In this document: in pieces, positions 52,501-63,918 of the stretch
How the letters are laid out: every line of letters starts with the position of its first letter
Numbering within the stretch: the stretch's first letter is position 1
NCBI RefSeq assembly: GCF_000721705.1
Contig: NZ_JOJL01000043.1
Location: forward strand, 1 to 64,000
Direction: 5' to 3'
Length of the DNA: 64,000 nucleotides
Source of the DNA: Actinoplanes subtropicus
Lineage (GTDB): Bacteria > Actinomycetota > Actinomycetes > Mycobacteriales > Micromonosporaceae
The notes under the pieces: model-generated
Seen by the model: only the letters and a program-made list of their open reading frames with translations
The model's database searches: none
Told to the model about the DNA's origin: nothing
Made by a program: the position numbers and the translations under genes

Positions 52501-52565
52501 GTGGTTCGCCGGCTACCGTCTCAGGCGGGCCGGGCAGCGAGCGAGCCGCCCGGCCCAGAGCCCCG

Positions 52566-52973
52566 TCACGCGCCGACCACGTCGACCATCCACTGGATGC
52601 CGAACTTGTCCTTGCACTGGCCGAAGGTGTCGCCCCACATCTGCTTCTCGAAGGGGACGTGCACCTCGCCGCCGTCGGAGAGCTTTGCCCACACCTCTTC
52701 CAGGCCCTCGCCCGGGTCGCCGCTGAGGCTGACGGTCACGTTGTTGCCGGGGTTGAGCGTCATGCCGGGCGCGGTGTCGGAGGCCATCAGGCGGTAGCCC
52801 TGGGGCGTGTCGAGATTCGCGTGCATCACGAGGTCTTTCACCGCCGGGTCGGGGTTGCCGAACTCGCCGAACGTGTTGATTTTGAGCTCGCCGCCGAGGA
52901 CGGACTGGTAGAACTCCATCGCCTGGCGGGCATTGCCGTCGAAGGTCAGATACGGGTTGAGCTGAGACGCCAT
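52566..52973 (-). CDS. VOC/PhnB-like family protein
   Basis: The protein has 135 residues. It fits the PhnB/glyoxalase-like group of the VOC superfamily: QLNPYLTFDGNARQAMEFYQSVLGGELKINTFGE (first betaalphabeta unit), then VMHANLDTPQGYRLMASDTAPGM and a second module with EKQMWGDTFGQCKDKFGIQWMVDV. No clear metal triad (His/Glu) can be set by eye, so catalysis is uncertain. The start ATG 52973 is preceded by AAAGGAGCCTGCG; the longer frame upstream has no site. Confidence 0.87.
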   Translation of the reverse strand: MASQLNPYLTFDGNARQAMEFYQSVLGGELKINTFGEFGNPDPAVKDLVMHANLDTPQGYRLMASDTAPGMTLNPGNNVTVSLSGDPGEGLEEVWAKLSDGGEVHVPFEKQMWGDTFGQCKDKFGIQWMVDVVGA

Positions 52974-53082
52974 CGCAGGCTCCTTTGGCTGGTGATGTCC
53001 TGTCCAGCCCGAACCTAGACCCGCCGTACGACATTTGGCGCCCTCCGGCGGAGACATCCACCGGAGGGCCACGAACAATTCG

Positions 53083-55764
<2,682 letters not shown>

Positions 55765-55953
55765 GCCAGCCACCTCCGGCTTCGAATCCGCGGTCGAACT
55801 GGTTTCTGCCCCGCGATTCGTAAGGCTATGCAGACGCGGGCCGAATAGTTAACCGTCACGTGGGGTTTTCCACAGCCCCCCGCAGCTCCCTGTTCGGGAA
55901 GCGCTCTCTTCGCGCAGTTCCGTGCATACCCGCCCCCGGGTAACGTTTCGCCG

Positions 55954-56418
55954 GTGACGGTTCTGCGGTGGCGGAGCGAGCGGCGCCTGCGGGGCATCCG
56001 GGTCCCCCGGCCGTTCGACCTCGACGCGTTCTGCGCCGAGGTGGCCGCCCGCCGCGGCCGCCCGCTGATCCGGCGCCCGGTCCCCGGGCTGGCCGCCGAG
56101 GCGCCCTGCGGCCTGTGGATCGCCACCGACCGGGCCGACCACGTCTTCCACGACCCCGGCACCTCGCCGCTGCACGCCGAGCACATCGTGCTGCACGAGC
56201 TCGCGCACATCCTCTGCGGGCACTCCGGCTCGGCGGGCGCTCTCGACCGGCTCTTCCCGGACCTCGACCCGGCCACCGTACGCCGGGTGCTGGGCCGGGT
56301 CAGCTACCCCACCCAGCAGGAGCGCGAGGCCGAGATGCTGGCCTCGCTGATCCGCGGCCGCTCGGCGCCGCCGGGACGGATCGGCCCGCTGGCCGACGCC
56401 TTCGGCTTCCTCGAGTGA
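55954..56418 (+). CDS. ImmA/IrrE-family metallopeptidase-like protein
   Basis: The protein has 154 residues. The zinc-binding HELAHILCGHSG (HExxH at about 81-85) lies in a helix following GTSPLHAEHIVL, the layout of ImmA/IrrE (DUF955) proteases, which cut or activate XRE-type regulators. The front half (FDLDAFCAEVAARRGRPLIRRPVPGLAAEAPCGLWIAT) is the usual N-terminal part of actinobacterial members. It overlaps the following membrane-protein gene (GTGA), and an XRE regulator lies just beyond, so this trio is a plausible regulatory module in which the peptidase acts on the XRE protein. Confidence 0.85.
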   Translation: MTVLRWRSERRLRGIRVPRPFDLDAFCAEVAARRGRPLIRRPVPGLAAEAPCGLWIATDRADHVFHDPGTSPLHAEHIVLHELAHILCGHSGSAGALDRLFPDLDPATVRRVLGRVSYPTQQEREAEMLASLIRGRSAPPGRIGPLADAFGFLE

Positions 56419-57488
56419 TCTTCGAGATCCTCCCGCCGGCCGTGCTGTGGGGCGCCACCGTGCTGCGGCTGCCGACGCTGCTGCGGGACCGGCGGCAGCG
56501 GGCGATGTGGGCCTGCCTGTGCGCGGGGTCGGTGGCCGAGACGTTCACGTTTCCCGCCGTGGCCCGGGCGACCGGCCGGCCGATCCTGATCCATCTGCTG
56601 GTCGTCGTCTCGGCGTTCCTGCTGCTGCGGTTCCTGGCGGTGCTGACCGGCCGGGGCGTCCCGCGCGGGCAGTGGGCGCTGACCGGGACGGTGCTGGCCG
56701 CCCTCGTGGCGCTGGACGCCGTGGCGGGCGGCATCGGCCCCAGCCCGGACCGGCCGGACGACGCGGCGGCCGCCACGGTGGCGTTCTGGGTGGTGCGCGA
56801 AGGCTACCTCGTCGCGGTGCTGACCGGCGGCATCGTGCTGTTCTGGTCGGTGGCCCGGACGGCGCCGGCCGGCCTGCCGCGGCTCGGGCTGCGCACCATC
56901 GCGGCCGGCTGGGCGCTGATCGCGCTCTCCGCGGCCGCGGCGCTTCCGCTGCTGCTGGGCGCCGGCGGCCTGACGGCGCCCGCCCGCCACCTGGCGGGCG
57001 CCGGGACGCTGCTGGCGGTGGGCGGGGCGCTGGTGCCGGCCGGGCGGCGGGCCCGGGTGGTGCTGGCCGAGTACCGGTCGCTGCTGGCCCTGCGGCCGCT
57101 GTGGACGGCCGTGCGGGACGCGTTTCCCGAGGTCGTCCTCTTCTCGCCGCGCCGGGCGGTGGTGGAGCTGGCCGGGGTGGACGACGTGCGGCTCCGGCTG
57201 TACCGGCGGGTGATCGAGATCAGGGACGGGATGCTGGCTCTCCGCCCGTACGTCCACGGGGTCTTGCCGGAAACGCCGGAAGCGGAAGCCGCGGCAATCG
57301 CGGAAGCCCTGCGGCGTCGCGCGGAAGGTGCGCCGCCGTCGGGTAGCTCGCCAGGGTTCGCCATGGTCGGGCCGGAGATGGCCGACGAGGTGGCATGGCT
57401 GAGCCGGGTGAGCCGCGCCTATCGCCGGATCGAGGTCACGCCGGCGGCTGCTGCTCCGACTCCCAGATCTTCCGGATCAGCTCGCTGA
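56415..57488 (+). CDS. MAB_1171c-like integral membrane protein
   Basis: The protein has 357 residues. The first 215 residues hold about seven TM helices (LPPAVLWGATVLRLPTLLRDRRQRAMWACLCAGSVAETF; ILIHLLVVVSAFLLLRFLAVL; TGTVLAALVALDAVAGG; VAVLTGGIVLFWSVART; ALIALSAAAALPLLLGAGGL). The remainder is a cytoplasmic helical domain (VIEIRDGMLALRPYVHG... AIAEALRRRAEG). This is the layout of the family named after M. abscessus MAB_1171c, which is usually found beside ImmA/IrrE and XRE genes. The transport role is a database label, not shown. Its end overlaps the XRE gene by about 50 bp, tail to tail. Confidence 0.82.
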   Translation: MIFEILPPAVLWGATVLRLPTLLRDRRQRAMWACLCAGSVAETFTFPAVARATGRPILIHLLVVVSAFLLLRFLAVLTGRGVPRGQWALTGTVLAALVALDAVAGGIGPSPDRPDDAAAATVAFWVVREGYLVAVLTGGIVLFWSVARTAPAGLPRLGLRTIAAGWALIALSAAAALPLLLGAGGLTAPARHLAGAGTLLAVGGALVPAGRRARVVLAEYRSLLALRPLWTAVRDAFPEVVLFSPRRAVVELAGVDDVRLRLYRRVIEIRDGMLALRPYVHGVLPETPEAEAAAIAEALRRRAEGAPPSGSSPGFAMVGPEMADEVAWLSRVSRAYRRIEVTPAAAAPTPRSSGSAR

Positions 57489-57843
57489 TCGTCTCGCGGC
57501 CCTGCGGCGACACGTCGGCGGCCCGCAAAGCGATCTCGGTGACCCCGGCGTCGCGGATGCTCTGCAGCAGATCCAGCTGGGCGTCGACCCGCCGGGTCTG
57601 CTCGTCGTCCAGAAAATACGCCACCGGCACGCCGAAATAGGTGGCCAGGGCGGTCAGGTGCTGGATGGTCGGATTGTCGCGGCGGCCGGTGCGAAGCTGC
57701 CAGATGTACGTGTGCGAGATCGGCACACCCTGCCGCGCGCGGATCGCCTCGGCGACCGCCATGTAGCTCGGCTCCGCCTGGCCCGGCACGCGGACCTGGC
57801 GGAACAGCCGGTCGAGCTTGGCAGCGATCGAGAAGGCGCCCAC
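57436..57843 (-). CDS. XRE-family transcriptional regulator
   Basis: The protein has 135 residues. An N-terminal helix-turn-helix of XRE type is recognisable (VAEAIRARQGVPISHTYIWQLRTGRRDNPTIQHLTALATYFGVPVAYFLDDEQ, about 28-80). The tail (LDLLQSIRDAGVTEIALRAADVSPQGRETISELIRKIWE) is a helical partner-binding part. Regulators of this shape occur with ImmA/IrrE peptidases. GTG 57841-57843 was chosen; GTG 57846 or 57852 would add a residue or three. It is divergent from the P450 gene by 57 bp and convergent with the membrane-protein gene. Confidence 0.85.
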   Translation of the reverse strand: MGAFSIAAKLDRLFRQVRVPGQAEPSYMAVAEAIRARQGVPISHTYIWQLRTGRRDNPTIQHLTALATYFGVPVAYFLDDEQTRRVDAQLDLLQSIRDAGVTEIALRAADVSPQGRETISELIRKIWESEQQPPA

Positions 57844-57900
57844 CACGTGCACTCTACCGAGCCGGACGACCATGAACAGGCCCCGGGTACGGTCGATCGC

Positions 57901-59097
57901 GTGGTGGACATTGTGGAAGGACCCGAGGTGTCGGCCCTGCTCGGCGAGCTGACCACGCTGGTCGGGCGGGAGGATCCCTATCCCCGGTACGAGCGGCTGC
58001 GGGAGATCGGGCCGGTCGTGCGGGCGGACGACGACGCCCTGGTCGTGACGAGACATGCCGATTGCGCGGCGGTCACCCGGGATGCCCGGCTCGGCCACCT
58101 GCCGGCCGACATGCTGGCTTTCGTCGGGCTGCCGGACTGGGCGGAGCATCCATCGCTGCGCCTGCTGTTCACCAGCATGCTGACGCTCAACCCGCCCGAT
58201 CACACCCGGCTGCGGCGGCTGGTCAGCTCGGCTTTCACGGCCCGCCGGGTGGAGGCGCTGCGGCCGGCGATCACGCGGATGGTCTCGTCCCTGCTGGACG
58301 AGCTCGACGGGGCGGTCGACTTCATCTCGGCGTTCGCGTTTCCGTTGCCGGTCAACGTGATCGGTGAGCTGCTCGGGGTGCCGGAGCCGGATCGGGCGCA
58401 GTTTCAGACGCTCGTGCGGGATTGGTCGCAGGTGCTGGACACGATCACGCCGGAGGTGATCGCCGCGGCGGATCCGGCCGCGGCCACGATGCGCTCGTAT
58501 TTGTCCGATTTAGCGGAAATGCGGCGGCAGGATCCTCGGGACGATCTGATCAGCGCCCTGGTGGCGGTCGAGGAGCTCAGCTCCGATGAGCTGCTCACGA
58601 TGGCGGCGCTGCTGTTCGGGGCCGGGTTTGAGACGACGACCCATCTGCTGGGCAATGGGCTGGTGGCGCTGCTGCGCCATCCGTCCGAAATTCCGGATTT
58701 ATCCGGTGATCCGGTCGCCGCGGTGGAGGAGTTGCTGCGCTTCGACTCGCCGGTGCAGCTGGCGGCTCGGGTGGCTTGGCAGCCGACGGTGATCGGCGGG
58801 GTGGACATTTCGCCCGGCGACCGGATTGTCGCCTATCTCGGCGCGGGCAATCACGACCCGGCGCGGTTCGATTCGCCGGATGTGCTCGATCTGTCCAGGC
58901 CGGACAACGCGCCGCTCTCGTTCGGCGGCGGGATCCACTACTGCCTGGGTGCGCCGCTGGCCCGCCTCGAGGCGCAGATCGCCTTCCCGGCGCTGTTCCG
59001 TCGTTTTCCCGGCGTACGCCTGGACGGCTCGCCCACCCGTCGCGACAGCCTGACGATCCGCGGATACACCAAGCTGCCGGTCGTCCTGGCACAGTAA
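57901..59097 (+). CDS. Cytochrome P450
   Basis: This 398-residue soluble haem monooxygenase has the expected set: AALLFGAGFETTTHLLGN (I helix, oxygen-binding AG-x-ETT), EELLRFDSPVQLAAR (K-helix ExxR) and FGGGIHYCLGAPLARLE with the haem-ligand Cys (about 347). The GTG 57901 start gives a usual length. It needs ferredoxin and reductase partners, not found here. It is divergent from the XRE gene, so that regulator may control it; the substrate is unknown. Confidence 0.92.
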   Translation: MVDIVEGPEVSALLGELTTLVGREDPYPRYERLREIGPVVRADDDALVVTRHADCAAVTRDARLGHLPADMLAFVGLPDWAEHPSLRLLFTSMLTLNPPDHTRLRRLVSSAFTARRVEALRPAITRMVSSLLDELDGAVDFISAFAFPLPVNVIGELLGVPEPDRAQFQTLVRDWSQVLDTITPEVIAAADPAAATMRSYLSDLAEMRRQDPRDDLISALVAVEELSSDELLTMAALLFGAGFETTTHLLGNGLVALLRHPSEIPDLSGDPVAAVEELLRFDSPVQLAARVAWQPTVIGGVDISPGDRIVAYLGAGNHDPARFDSPDVLDLSRPDNAPLSFGGGIHYCLGAPLARLEAQIAFPALFRRFPGVRLDGSPTRRDSLTIRGYTKLPVVLAQ

Positions 59098-59174
59098 GAC
59101 GCCGCTGCGAATTCCACGGGGGAAGAACTCGCAACGGCGCAGCCCGAACAGTAGACGACCCCGGGCGGGTCTGT

Positions 59175-59876
59175 CTATCCCACCCGTTGCACGACGGTGC
59201 CGACCAACTTCTTCCAATCGGTATCGAAAGTCGCCGCCGGGCTCGCGCTGTTCAGCTGATAGATCGCATACGCGTCCACGAGCACCACATTCGCGGTCTG
59301 TACCACGGTCACGGCGGTGTCGGCGGTGCCCGGGTGGGACTTGTCGTAGCTCTTGTGTCGGATCACCACGAATCCCGTCCAGCCCTCCTCGTTGATCGGC
59401 TGGACGGCGGCCGTCTCGGTGTAGGCCGGCTCGTTGCGGTCGCTGGTCTGGGTGGCCGGCACGTTCATCGTCTTCTGACAGCTGTCGGCGACGCCACGCA
59501 GCCCGGCCAGCGCCGCGTCGGCACCGGACTTGTTGCCGTAGACCAGGGCGACCTGCTCGAGCGTCTGGGCGCCCTTCTCCCCCTCGTCGACCAGCGGCGC
59601 GGAGACGACCTCGCCGCCGGGCGGGGCCTGCGGCGCCGGGGTGGTGCCGCCGCAGATGCTGACCAGCTCGTTGGGATCGGCGCTCTCGTCCGGCGCGCTC
59701 CAGGTCGGGCCGAGCTCGGAGGCCTGCATCAGCGCGCCCCGCATCGTGGTCGCCGAGATCAGCTTGCTCTGGTCGGGCTGCTTGTTGTCGTCCTCGGAGT
59801 CGCTGCAGGCGGCCGTCACGGCGAGGGCGCAGAGGGCGGTGACGGCGATGCGGGCGGCTCGGGCGGTCACGAACAT
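59175..59876 (-). CDS. Secreted sensor-domain lipoprotein (PknH-C-like)
   Basis: The protein has 233 residues. The signal MFVTARAARIAVTALCALAVTAAC ends in a lipobox (TAAC). The mature domain (ATTMRGALMQASELGPTWSAPDE... LVSICGGTTPA ... LRGVADSCQKTM) matches the PknH extracellular sensor-like fold, a small alpha/beta domain with a central groove and usually two disulfides. Many actinobacterial lipoproteins carry it alone. The ligand is unknown. It stands alone between the P450 and glycolate oxidase genes. Confidence 0.8.
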   Translation of the reverse strand: MFVTARAARIAVTALCALAVTAACSDSEDDNKQPDQSKLISATTMRGALMQASELGPTWSAPDESADPNELVSICGGTTPAPQAPPGGEVVSAPLVDEGEKGAQTLEQVALVYGNKSGADAALAGLRGVADSCQKTMNVPATQTSDRNEPAYTETAAVQPINEEGWTGFVVIRHKSYDKSHPGTADTAVTVVQTANVVLVDAYAIYQLNSASPAATFDTDWKKLVGTVVQRVG

Positions 59877-59984
59877 CGGGCCATCTTTGCAGAAGATTCG
59901 CCCCTCGCCGACGCCGGTTTCGGGTTATCCACAGGCCGTCACGAGACCGTCGCGCTGGGCCGCCCGGCGGGATACGTTCTCTTC

Positions 59985-61436
59985 GTGAGCGGGATTCAGG
60001 AACTGGCTGAGGGACTCCGGGCCGTGCTCGGGCCGGCGCGGGTGATCACCGACCGGCAGGAGCTGCGGACGTACGAGTGCGACGGTCTCGCCCACTACAA
60101 GGTCGTCCCGGCGCTGGTGGTCCTCCCGCAGGACACGGCGCAGGTCGCCGCCGTGGTCCGGGCCTGCGCCGAGGCGGGCGTGCCGTTCGTGGCCCGCGGT
60201 TCGGGCACCGGCCTGTCCGGCGGGGCGCTCCCGCATGCCGACGGCGTGTTGATCGTGACCGCCCAGATGCGCCGGCTCGTCGAGGTCGACCCGGCCGACG
60301 AGCGGGCCGTGGCCGAGCCGGGGGTGATCAACCTGCAGGTCACCCGTGCCGCGACCCCACACGGCTACTACTACGCGCCCGACCCGTCCAGCCAGCAGAT
60401 CTGCTCGATCGGGGGCAATGTCGCGGAGAATTCCGGCGGCGCGCACTGCCTGAAATACGGCTTCACCACCAACCACGTGACCGGGCTCGAGGTGGTCACC
60501 CCCGACGGCGAGGTGACCCGGCTCGGCGGGCGCGCGCTCGACCCACCGGGGTACGACCTGCTCGGCGCGTTCGTCGGGTCGGAGGGCACGCTCGGGGTGG
60601 CCACCGAGGTGACCGTGAAACTCACCAGGCTGCCCGAGTCGGTGCGGACGCTGCTGGCCGGCTTCCACGGCACCGACCAGGCCGGCGCGGCCACCTCGGC
60701 GATCATCGGGGCGGGCGTGGTGCCGGCCGCGATCGAGATGATGGACGCGCTGGCCATCGAGGCGGCCGAGGCGGCGGTGGCCTGCGGTTATCCGGCGGGC
60801 GCCGGCGCGGTGCTGATCGTCGAGCTGGACGGGCCGGCCGCCGAGGTCGCGGCCCAGTTCGGCGAGGTGACCCGGCTGTGCGAGGCGAACGGCGCGTTCG
60901 AGATCCGGATAGCGGCCGACGACGCCGAGCGGGCGCTGTTCTGGCGGGGGCGGAAATCGGCGTTCGCCGCCGTCGGCCGGATCAGCCCCGACTACATCGT
61001 GCAGGACGGCGTGATCCCCCGGACGGCGCTGCCCGAGGTGCTGCGCCGGATCGAGGAGCTGGCGGCCGGCCATGGCGTACGGGTGGCAAACGTCTTTCAC
61101 GCCGGCGACGGGAACCTGCATCCCCTCGTGCTCTTCGACGACGCGATCGAGGGCGCGGCCGAGCGGGCCGAGGCGGCCTCCGGCGCGATCATCGACATCT
61201 GCATCGAGTACGGCGGCTCGATCACCGGCGAGCACGGCGTCGGGTCGGACAAGGCGAGGTTCATGCCGCGCATGTTCACCGACGACGACCTCGACACGAT
61301 GCAGCTGCTGCGGTGCGCCTTCGACCCGGACGGGCTGGCCAACCCGGGCAAGGTCTTCCCGACGCCGCGGCTGTGCGGCGAGCGGCCGGGCCGCCACCGC
61401 GGGGCCCTGGAGTATCAGGGCGCCGAGGTCTTCTGA
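59985..61436 (+). CDS. glcD: Glycolate/2-hydroxyacid oxidase FAD subunit
   Basis: The protein has 483 residues. It has the PCMH-type FAD domain (VVRACAEAGVPFVARGSGTGLSGGALPHADG, ICSIGGNVAENSGGAHCLKYGFTTNHV, about 65-150) and the oxidase C-terminal domain with HAGDGNLHPLVLFD and GSITGEHGVGSDKA. It should oxidise glycolate or lactate to the keto acid, passing electrons via GlcE and GlcF. Start GTG 59985. The stop overlaps the glcE ATG (ATG at 61436, shared base). Confidence 0.92.
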   Translation: MSGIQELAEGLRAVLGPARVITDRQELRTYECDGLAHYKVVPALVVLPQDTAQVAAVVRACAEAGVPFVARGSGTGLSGGALPHADGVLIVTAQMRRLVEVDPADERAVAEPGVINLQVTRAATPHGYYYAPDPSSQQICSIGGNVAENSGGAHCLKYGFTTNHVTGLEVVTPDGEVTRLGGRALDPPGYDLLGAFVGSEGTLGVATEVTVKLTRLPESVRTLLAGFHGTDQAGAATSAIIGAGVVPAAIEMMDALAIEAAEAAVACGYPAGAGAVLIVELDGPAAEVAAQFGEVTRLCEANGAFEIRIAADDAERALFWRGRKSAFAAVGRISPDYIVQDGVIPRTALPEVLRRIEELAAGHGVRVANVFHAGDGNLHPLVLFDDAIEGAAERAEAASGAIIDICIEYGGSITGEHGVGSDKARFMPRMFTDDDLDTMQLLRCAFDPDGLANPGKVFPTPRLCGERPGRHRGALEYQGAEVF

Positions 61437-62554
61437 TGTCGGTGCTGGACGAGCTGGCCCGCCCGGCCGGTGATGACGACGTGGTCGGCGGCGTGCCGGC
61501 CCGGTTGGTCGCGGCGCCCGCCGACACGGCCGAGGCGGCGGCGCTGGTCGCGGCGGCCCGGGAGTTGACCGTGGTGGTCCGGGGCGCCGGCACGAAGATC
61601 GACTGGGGTGTCCCGCCACGATCGCTCGACCTGATCATCGACACCCGCCGGCTGACCGGGGTGGTCGAGCACGCGGCCGGCGATCTGATCACCATCGTGC
61701 GGGCGGGGACGCCGCTGTCCGAGATCTCGCTCGGCGCGCAAGTGCTCGCGCTGGACGGGCCGGCCAGGGCGACGGTCGGCGGGACGGTGGCGGCCAACAC
61801 GACCGGCCCGCGGCGGCTGCACTACGGGAGCGTGCGCGACCTGCTGATCGGCATCACCGTGGTCCGGCCGGACGGCAAGGTCGCCAAATCCGGCGGCAGG
61901 GTGGTGAAGAACGTCGCCGGGTACGACCTGGGCAAGCTGTACACCGGCTCGTACGGGACGCTGGGGTTGATCACCGAGTGCGTGTTCCGGCTGCATCCGC
62001 GGCCGCGGGCCGCGGCGTACGTACGGGCGCAGGCGCCGGCCGCCGACGCGGCGCGGGTGCGGGAGGCCCGGGTGGCGCCGGCGGCGATCGAGCTGGATTC
62101 GGCGACGGGCGAGCTGGCGGTGCTGCTGGAGGGGACGCCGGAGGGCGTACGGGAGCGGGCGGCGGCGCTCGCCAAGCTGCTCGGCGGGGAGGTCGCGGAG
62201 GAGCCGCCGGCCTGGTGGGGCGCCGACCCATGGCCGGCGGGCGGGATCGGGATGAAGCTGTCGGTGCCGTTGTCCCAGGTGCCCGCGCTGGTGGCCGGCG
62301 GAGATCCGGTGCGCGGGTCGGCCGGCACGGGGGTGCTGTATGCGGCGGCCGAGGGGATCACCCAGGTCGAGCGGTTGCGGGGGCTGTGCACGCGGCTGGG
62401 TGGGCACGCGGTGGTGCTGACCGCGCCCGCCGCGTTTCGTGACATTTTGGACATGTGGGGGCCGGTGCCAGGACTGGCCCTGATGCGGCGGGTGAAAGAC
62501 CAGTTCGATCCCGCGCACCGCTTCGCGCCGGGCCGATTCGTGGGAGGCATCTGA
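61436..62554 (+). CDS. glcE: Glycolate oxidase FAD-binding subunit
   Basis: The protein has 372 residues. The FAD/PCMH domain is shortened: VVVRGAGTKIDWGVPPRSLDLIIDTRRLTG, GPARATVGGTVAANTTGPRRLHYGSVRDLLIGI, GGRVVKNVAGYDLGKLYTGSYGTLGLITE. The C-terminal part ends LMRRVKDQFDPAHRFAPGRFVGGI, the usual close of GlcE. It forms the complex with GlcD and GlcF. It starts at the last base of the glcD stop and overlaps glcF by one base. Confidence 0.92.
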   Translation: MSVLDELARPAGDDDVVGGVPARLVAAPADTAEAAALVAAARELTVVVRGAGTKIDWGVPPRSLDLIIDTRRLTGVVEHAAGDLITIVRAGTPLSEISLGAQVLALDGPARATVGGTVAANTTGPRRLHYGSVRDLLIGITVVRPDGKVAKSGGRVVKNVAGYDLGKLYTGSYGTLGLITECVFRLHPRPRAAAYVRAQAPAADAARVREARVAPAAIELDSATGELAVLLEGTPEGVRERAAALAKLLGGEVAEEPPAWWGADPWPAGGIGMKLSVPLSQVPALVAGGDPVRGSAGTGVLYAAAEGITQVERLRGLCTRLGGHAVVLTAPAAFRDILDMWGPVPGLALMRRVKDQFDPAHRFAPGRFVGGI

Positions 62555-63918
62555 TGGTTGACGCCACGTGGGGCACCGGCGAGGTGCCGCGGGACGTGCT
62601 CGGGCCGGTCGACGGGCCCGCGGCCTTCGACGGCGATCATCCGCCGCGGAAGGACCTGATAGCGGACTGCGTGCACTGTGGATTCTGCCTGCCCACCTGC
62701 CCGACGTACGTGCTGTGGGGGGCGGAGGCCGATTCGCCGCGCGGGCGGATCTACCTGATGAACGAGGGGCTCAACGGCGAACCACTGAGCGACTCGATGG
62801 TCGAGCACTTCGACAACTGCCTGGGGTGCATGTCGTGCGTGACGGCCTGCCCGTCCGGGGTCGAGTACGACCGGCTGATCGAGGACACCCGCGCCCAGAT
62901 CGAGCGGCGGCATCCGCGAACGGCCCGGGAACGCGCCCTCCGCTCGGCGATCTTCGCACTGTTTCCCTACCCGCGGCGGCTCCGCCTGCTGCGCGGGCCG
63001 CTACGGGCATACCAGGCCTCCGGACTGCAGAAGCTAGTGGCCCGCAGCGGCCTGCTGCCCCGGCTCGCGCCGACGCTGGCCACGCTGGAGTCGCTGGCGC
63101 CCCGGCTGCGCGGCGTGCCCCGGCCGCCCCGCCGGATCCCGCCGCGCGGCGCCCGGCGCGCCATCGTCGGCATGCTGACCGGTTGCGTGCAGAGCGCGTT
63201 CTTCCCCGACGTGAACTCGGCGACGGCCCGGGTGCTCGCCGCCGAGGGCTGCGAGGTGCTGATCCCGCCGTCGCAGGGGTGTTGCGGCGCGCTGAGCGTC
63301 CACAACGGCCGCAAGGCGGAGGCGCAGCGTTTCGCCCGCCGCCTGATCGACACGTTCGAGCACACCGGCATGGACTTCTTCGTCGTCAACGCGGCCGGCT
63401 GCGGCTCGTCCCTGAAGGAGTACGACACCCTGCTGGCCGACGATCCCGCCTACGCGGCCCGCGCGGTGGCCTTCACCGCAAAGGTCCGCGACCTGGCCGA
63501 GTTGCTGGCCGAGTTGGGCCTGGTCGCACCCCGGCACCCCCTGGACGTGACGGTCGCCTACCACGACGCCTGCCATCTGGCCCACGCCCAGGGCATCCGC
63601 GCCCAGCCCCGCTCCCTGCTGGCAGGCATCCCCGGCCTGACCCTCAAGGAAATCCCCGACCCGGAAATCTGCTGCGGCTCGGCCGGCATCTGGAACGTCC
63701 TCAACCCCACCCCGGCCGCCGAACTGGGCAACCGCAAGGCCACCAACGTCCTGTCCACCGGCGCCGCCCTGCTGGTCACCGCCAACCCGGGTTGCCTGAT
63801 GCAGGTAGCCGCGGCAATCCACCGCCAGGGCGGCTCGATCGCCTTGGCCCACACCGCCCAGGTCCTGGACGCCTCCATCCGCGGCCTCGGCGCCCGCTCC
63901 CTCCTGAACCGCCACTGA
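62554..63918 (+). CDS. glcF: Glycolate oxidase iron-sulfur subunit
   Basis: The protein has 454 residues. Two 4Fe-4S clusters are marked by CVHCGFCLPTCPTY (about 41-54) and CLGCMSCVTACPSG (about 91-104). Two CCG domains follow (SQGCCGALSVHNGR about 246-259; ICCGSAGIWNVLNP about 367-380), as in heterodisulfide-reductase-like subunits. It takes electrons from GlcD/GlcE to the membrane chain. The start ATG 62554 overlaps glcE by one base. The gene is followed by about 80 bp with no gene to the window end. Confidence 0.93.
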   Translation: MVDATWGTGEVPRDVLGPVDGPAAFDGDHPPRKDLIADCVHCGFCLPTCPTYVLWGAEADSPRGRIYLMNEGLNGEPLSDSMVEHFDNCLGCMSCVTACPSGVEYDRLIEDTRAQIERRHPRTARERALRSAIFALFPYPRRLRLLRGPLRAYQASGLQKLVARSGLLPRLAPTLATLESLAPRLRGVPRPPRRIPPRGARRAIVGMLTGCVQSAFFPDVNSATARVLAAEGCEVLIPPSQGCCGALSVHNGRKAEAQRFARRLIDTFEHTGMDFFVVNAAGCGSSLKEYDTLLADDPAYAARAVAFTAKVRDLAELLAELGLVAPRHPLDVTVAYHDACHLAHAQGIRAQPRSLLAGIPGLTLKEIPDPEICCGSAGIWNVLNPTPAAELGNRKATNVLSTGAALLVTANPGCLMQVAAAIHRQGGSIALAHTAQVLDASIRGLGARSLLNRH

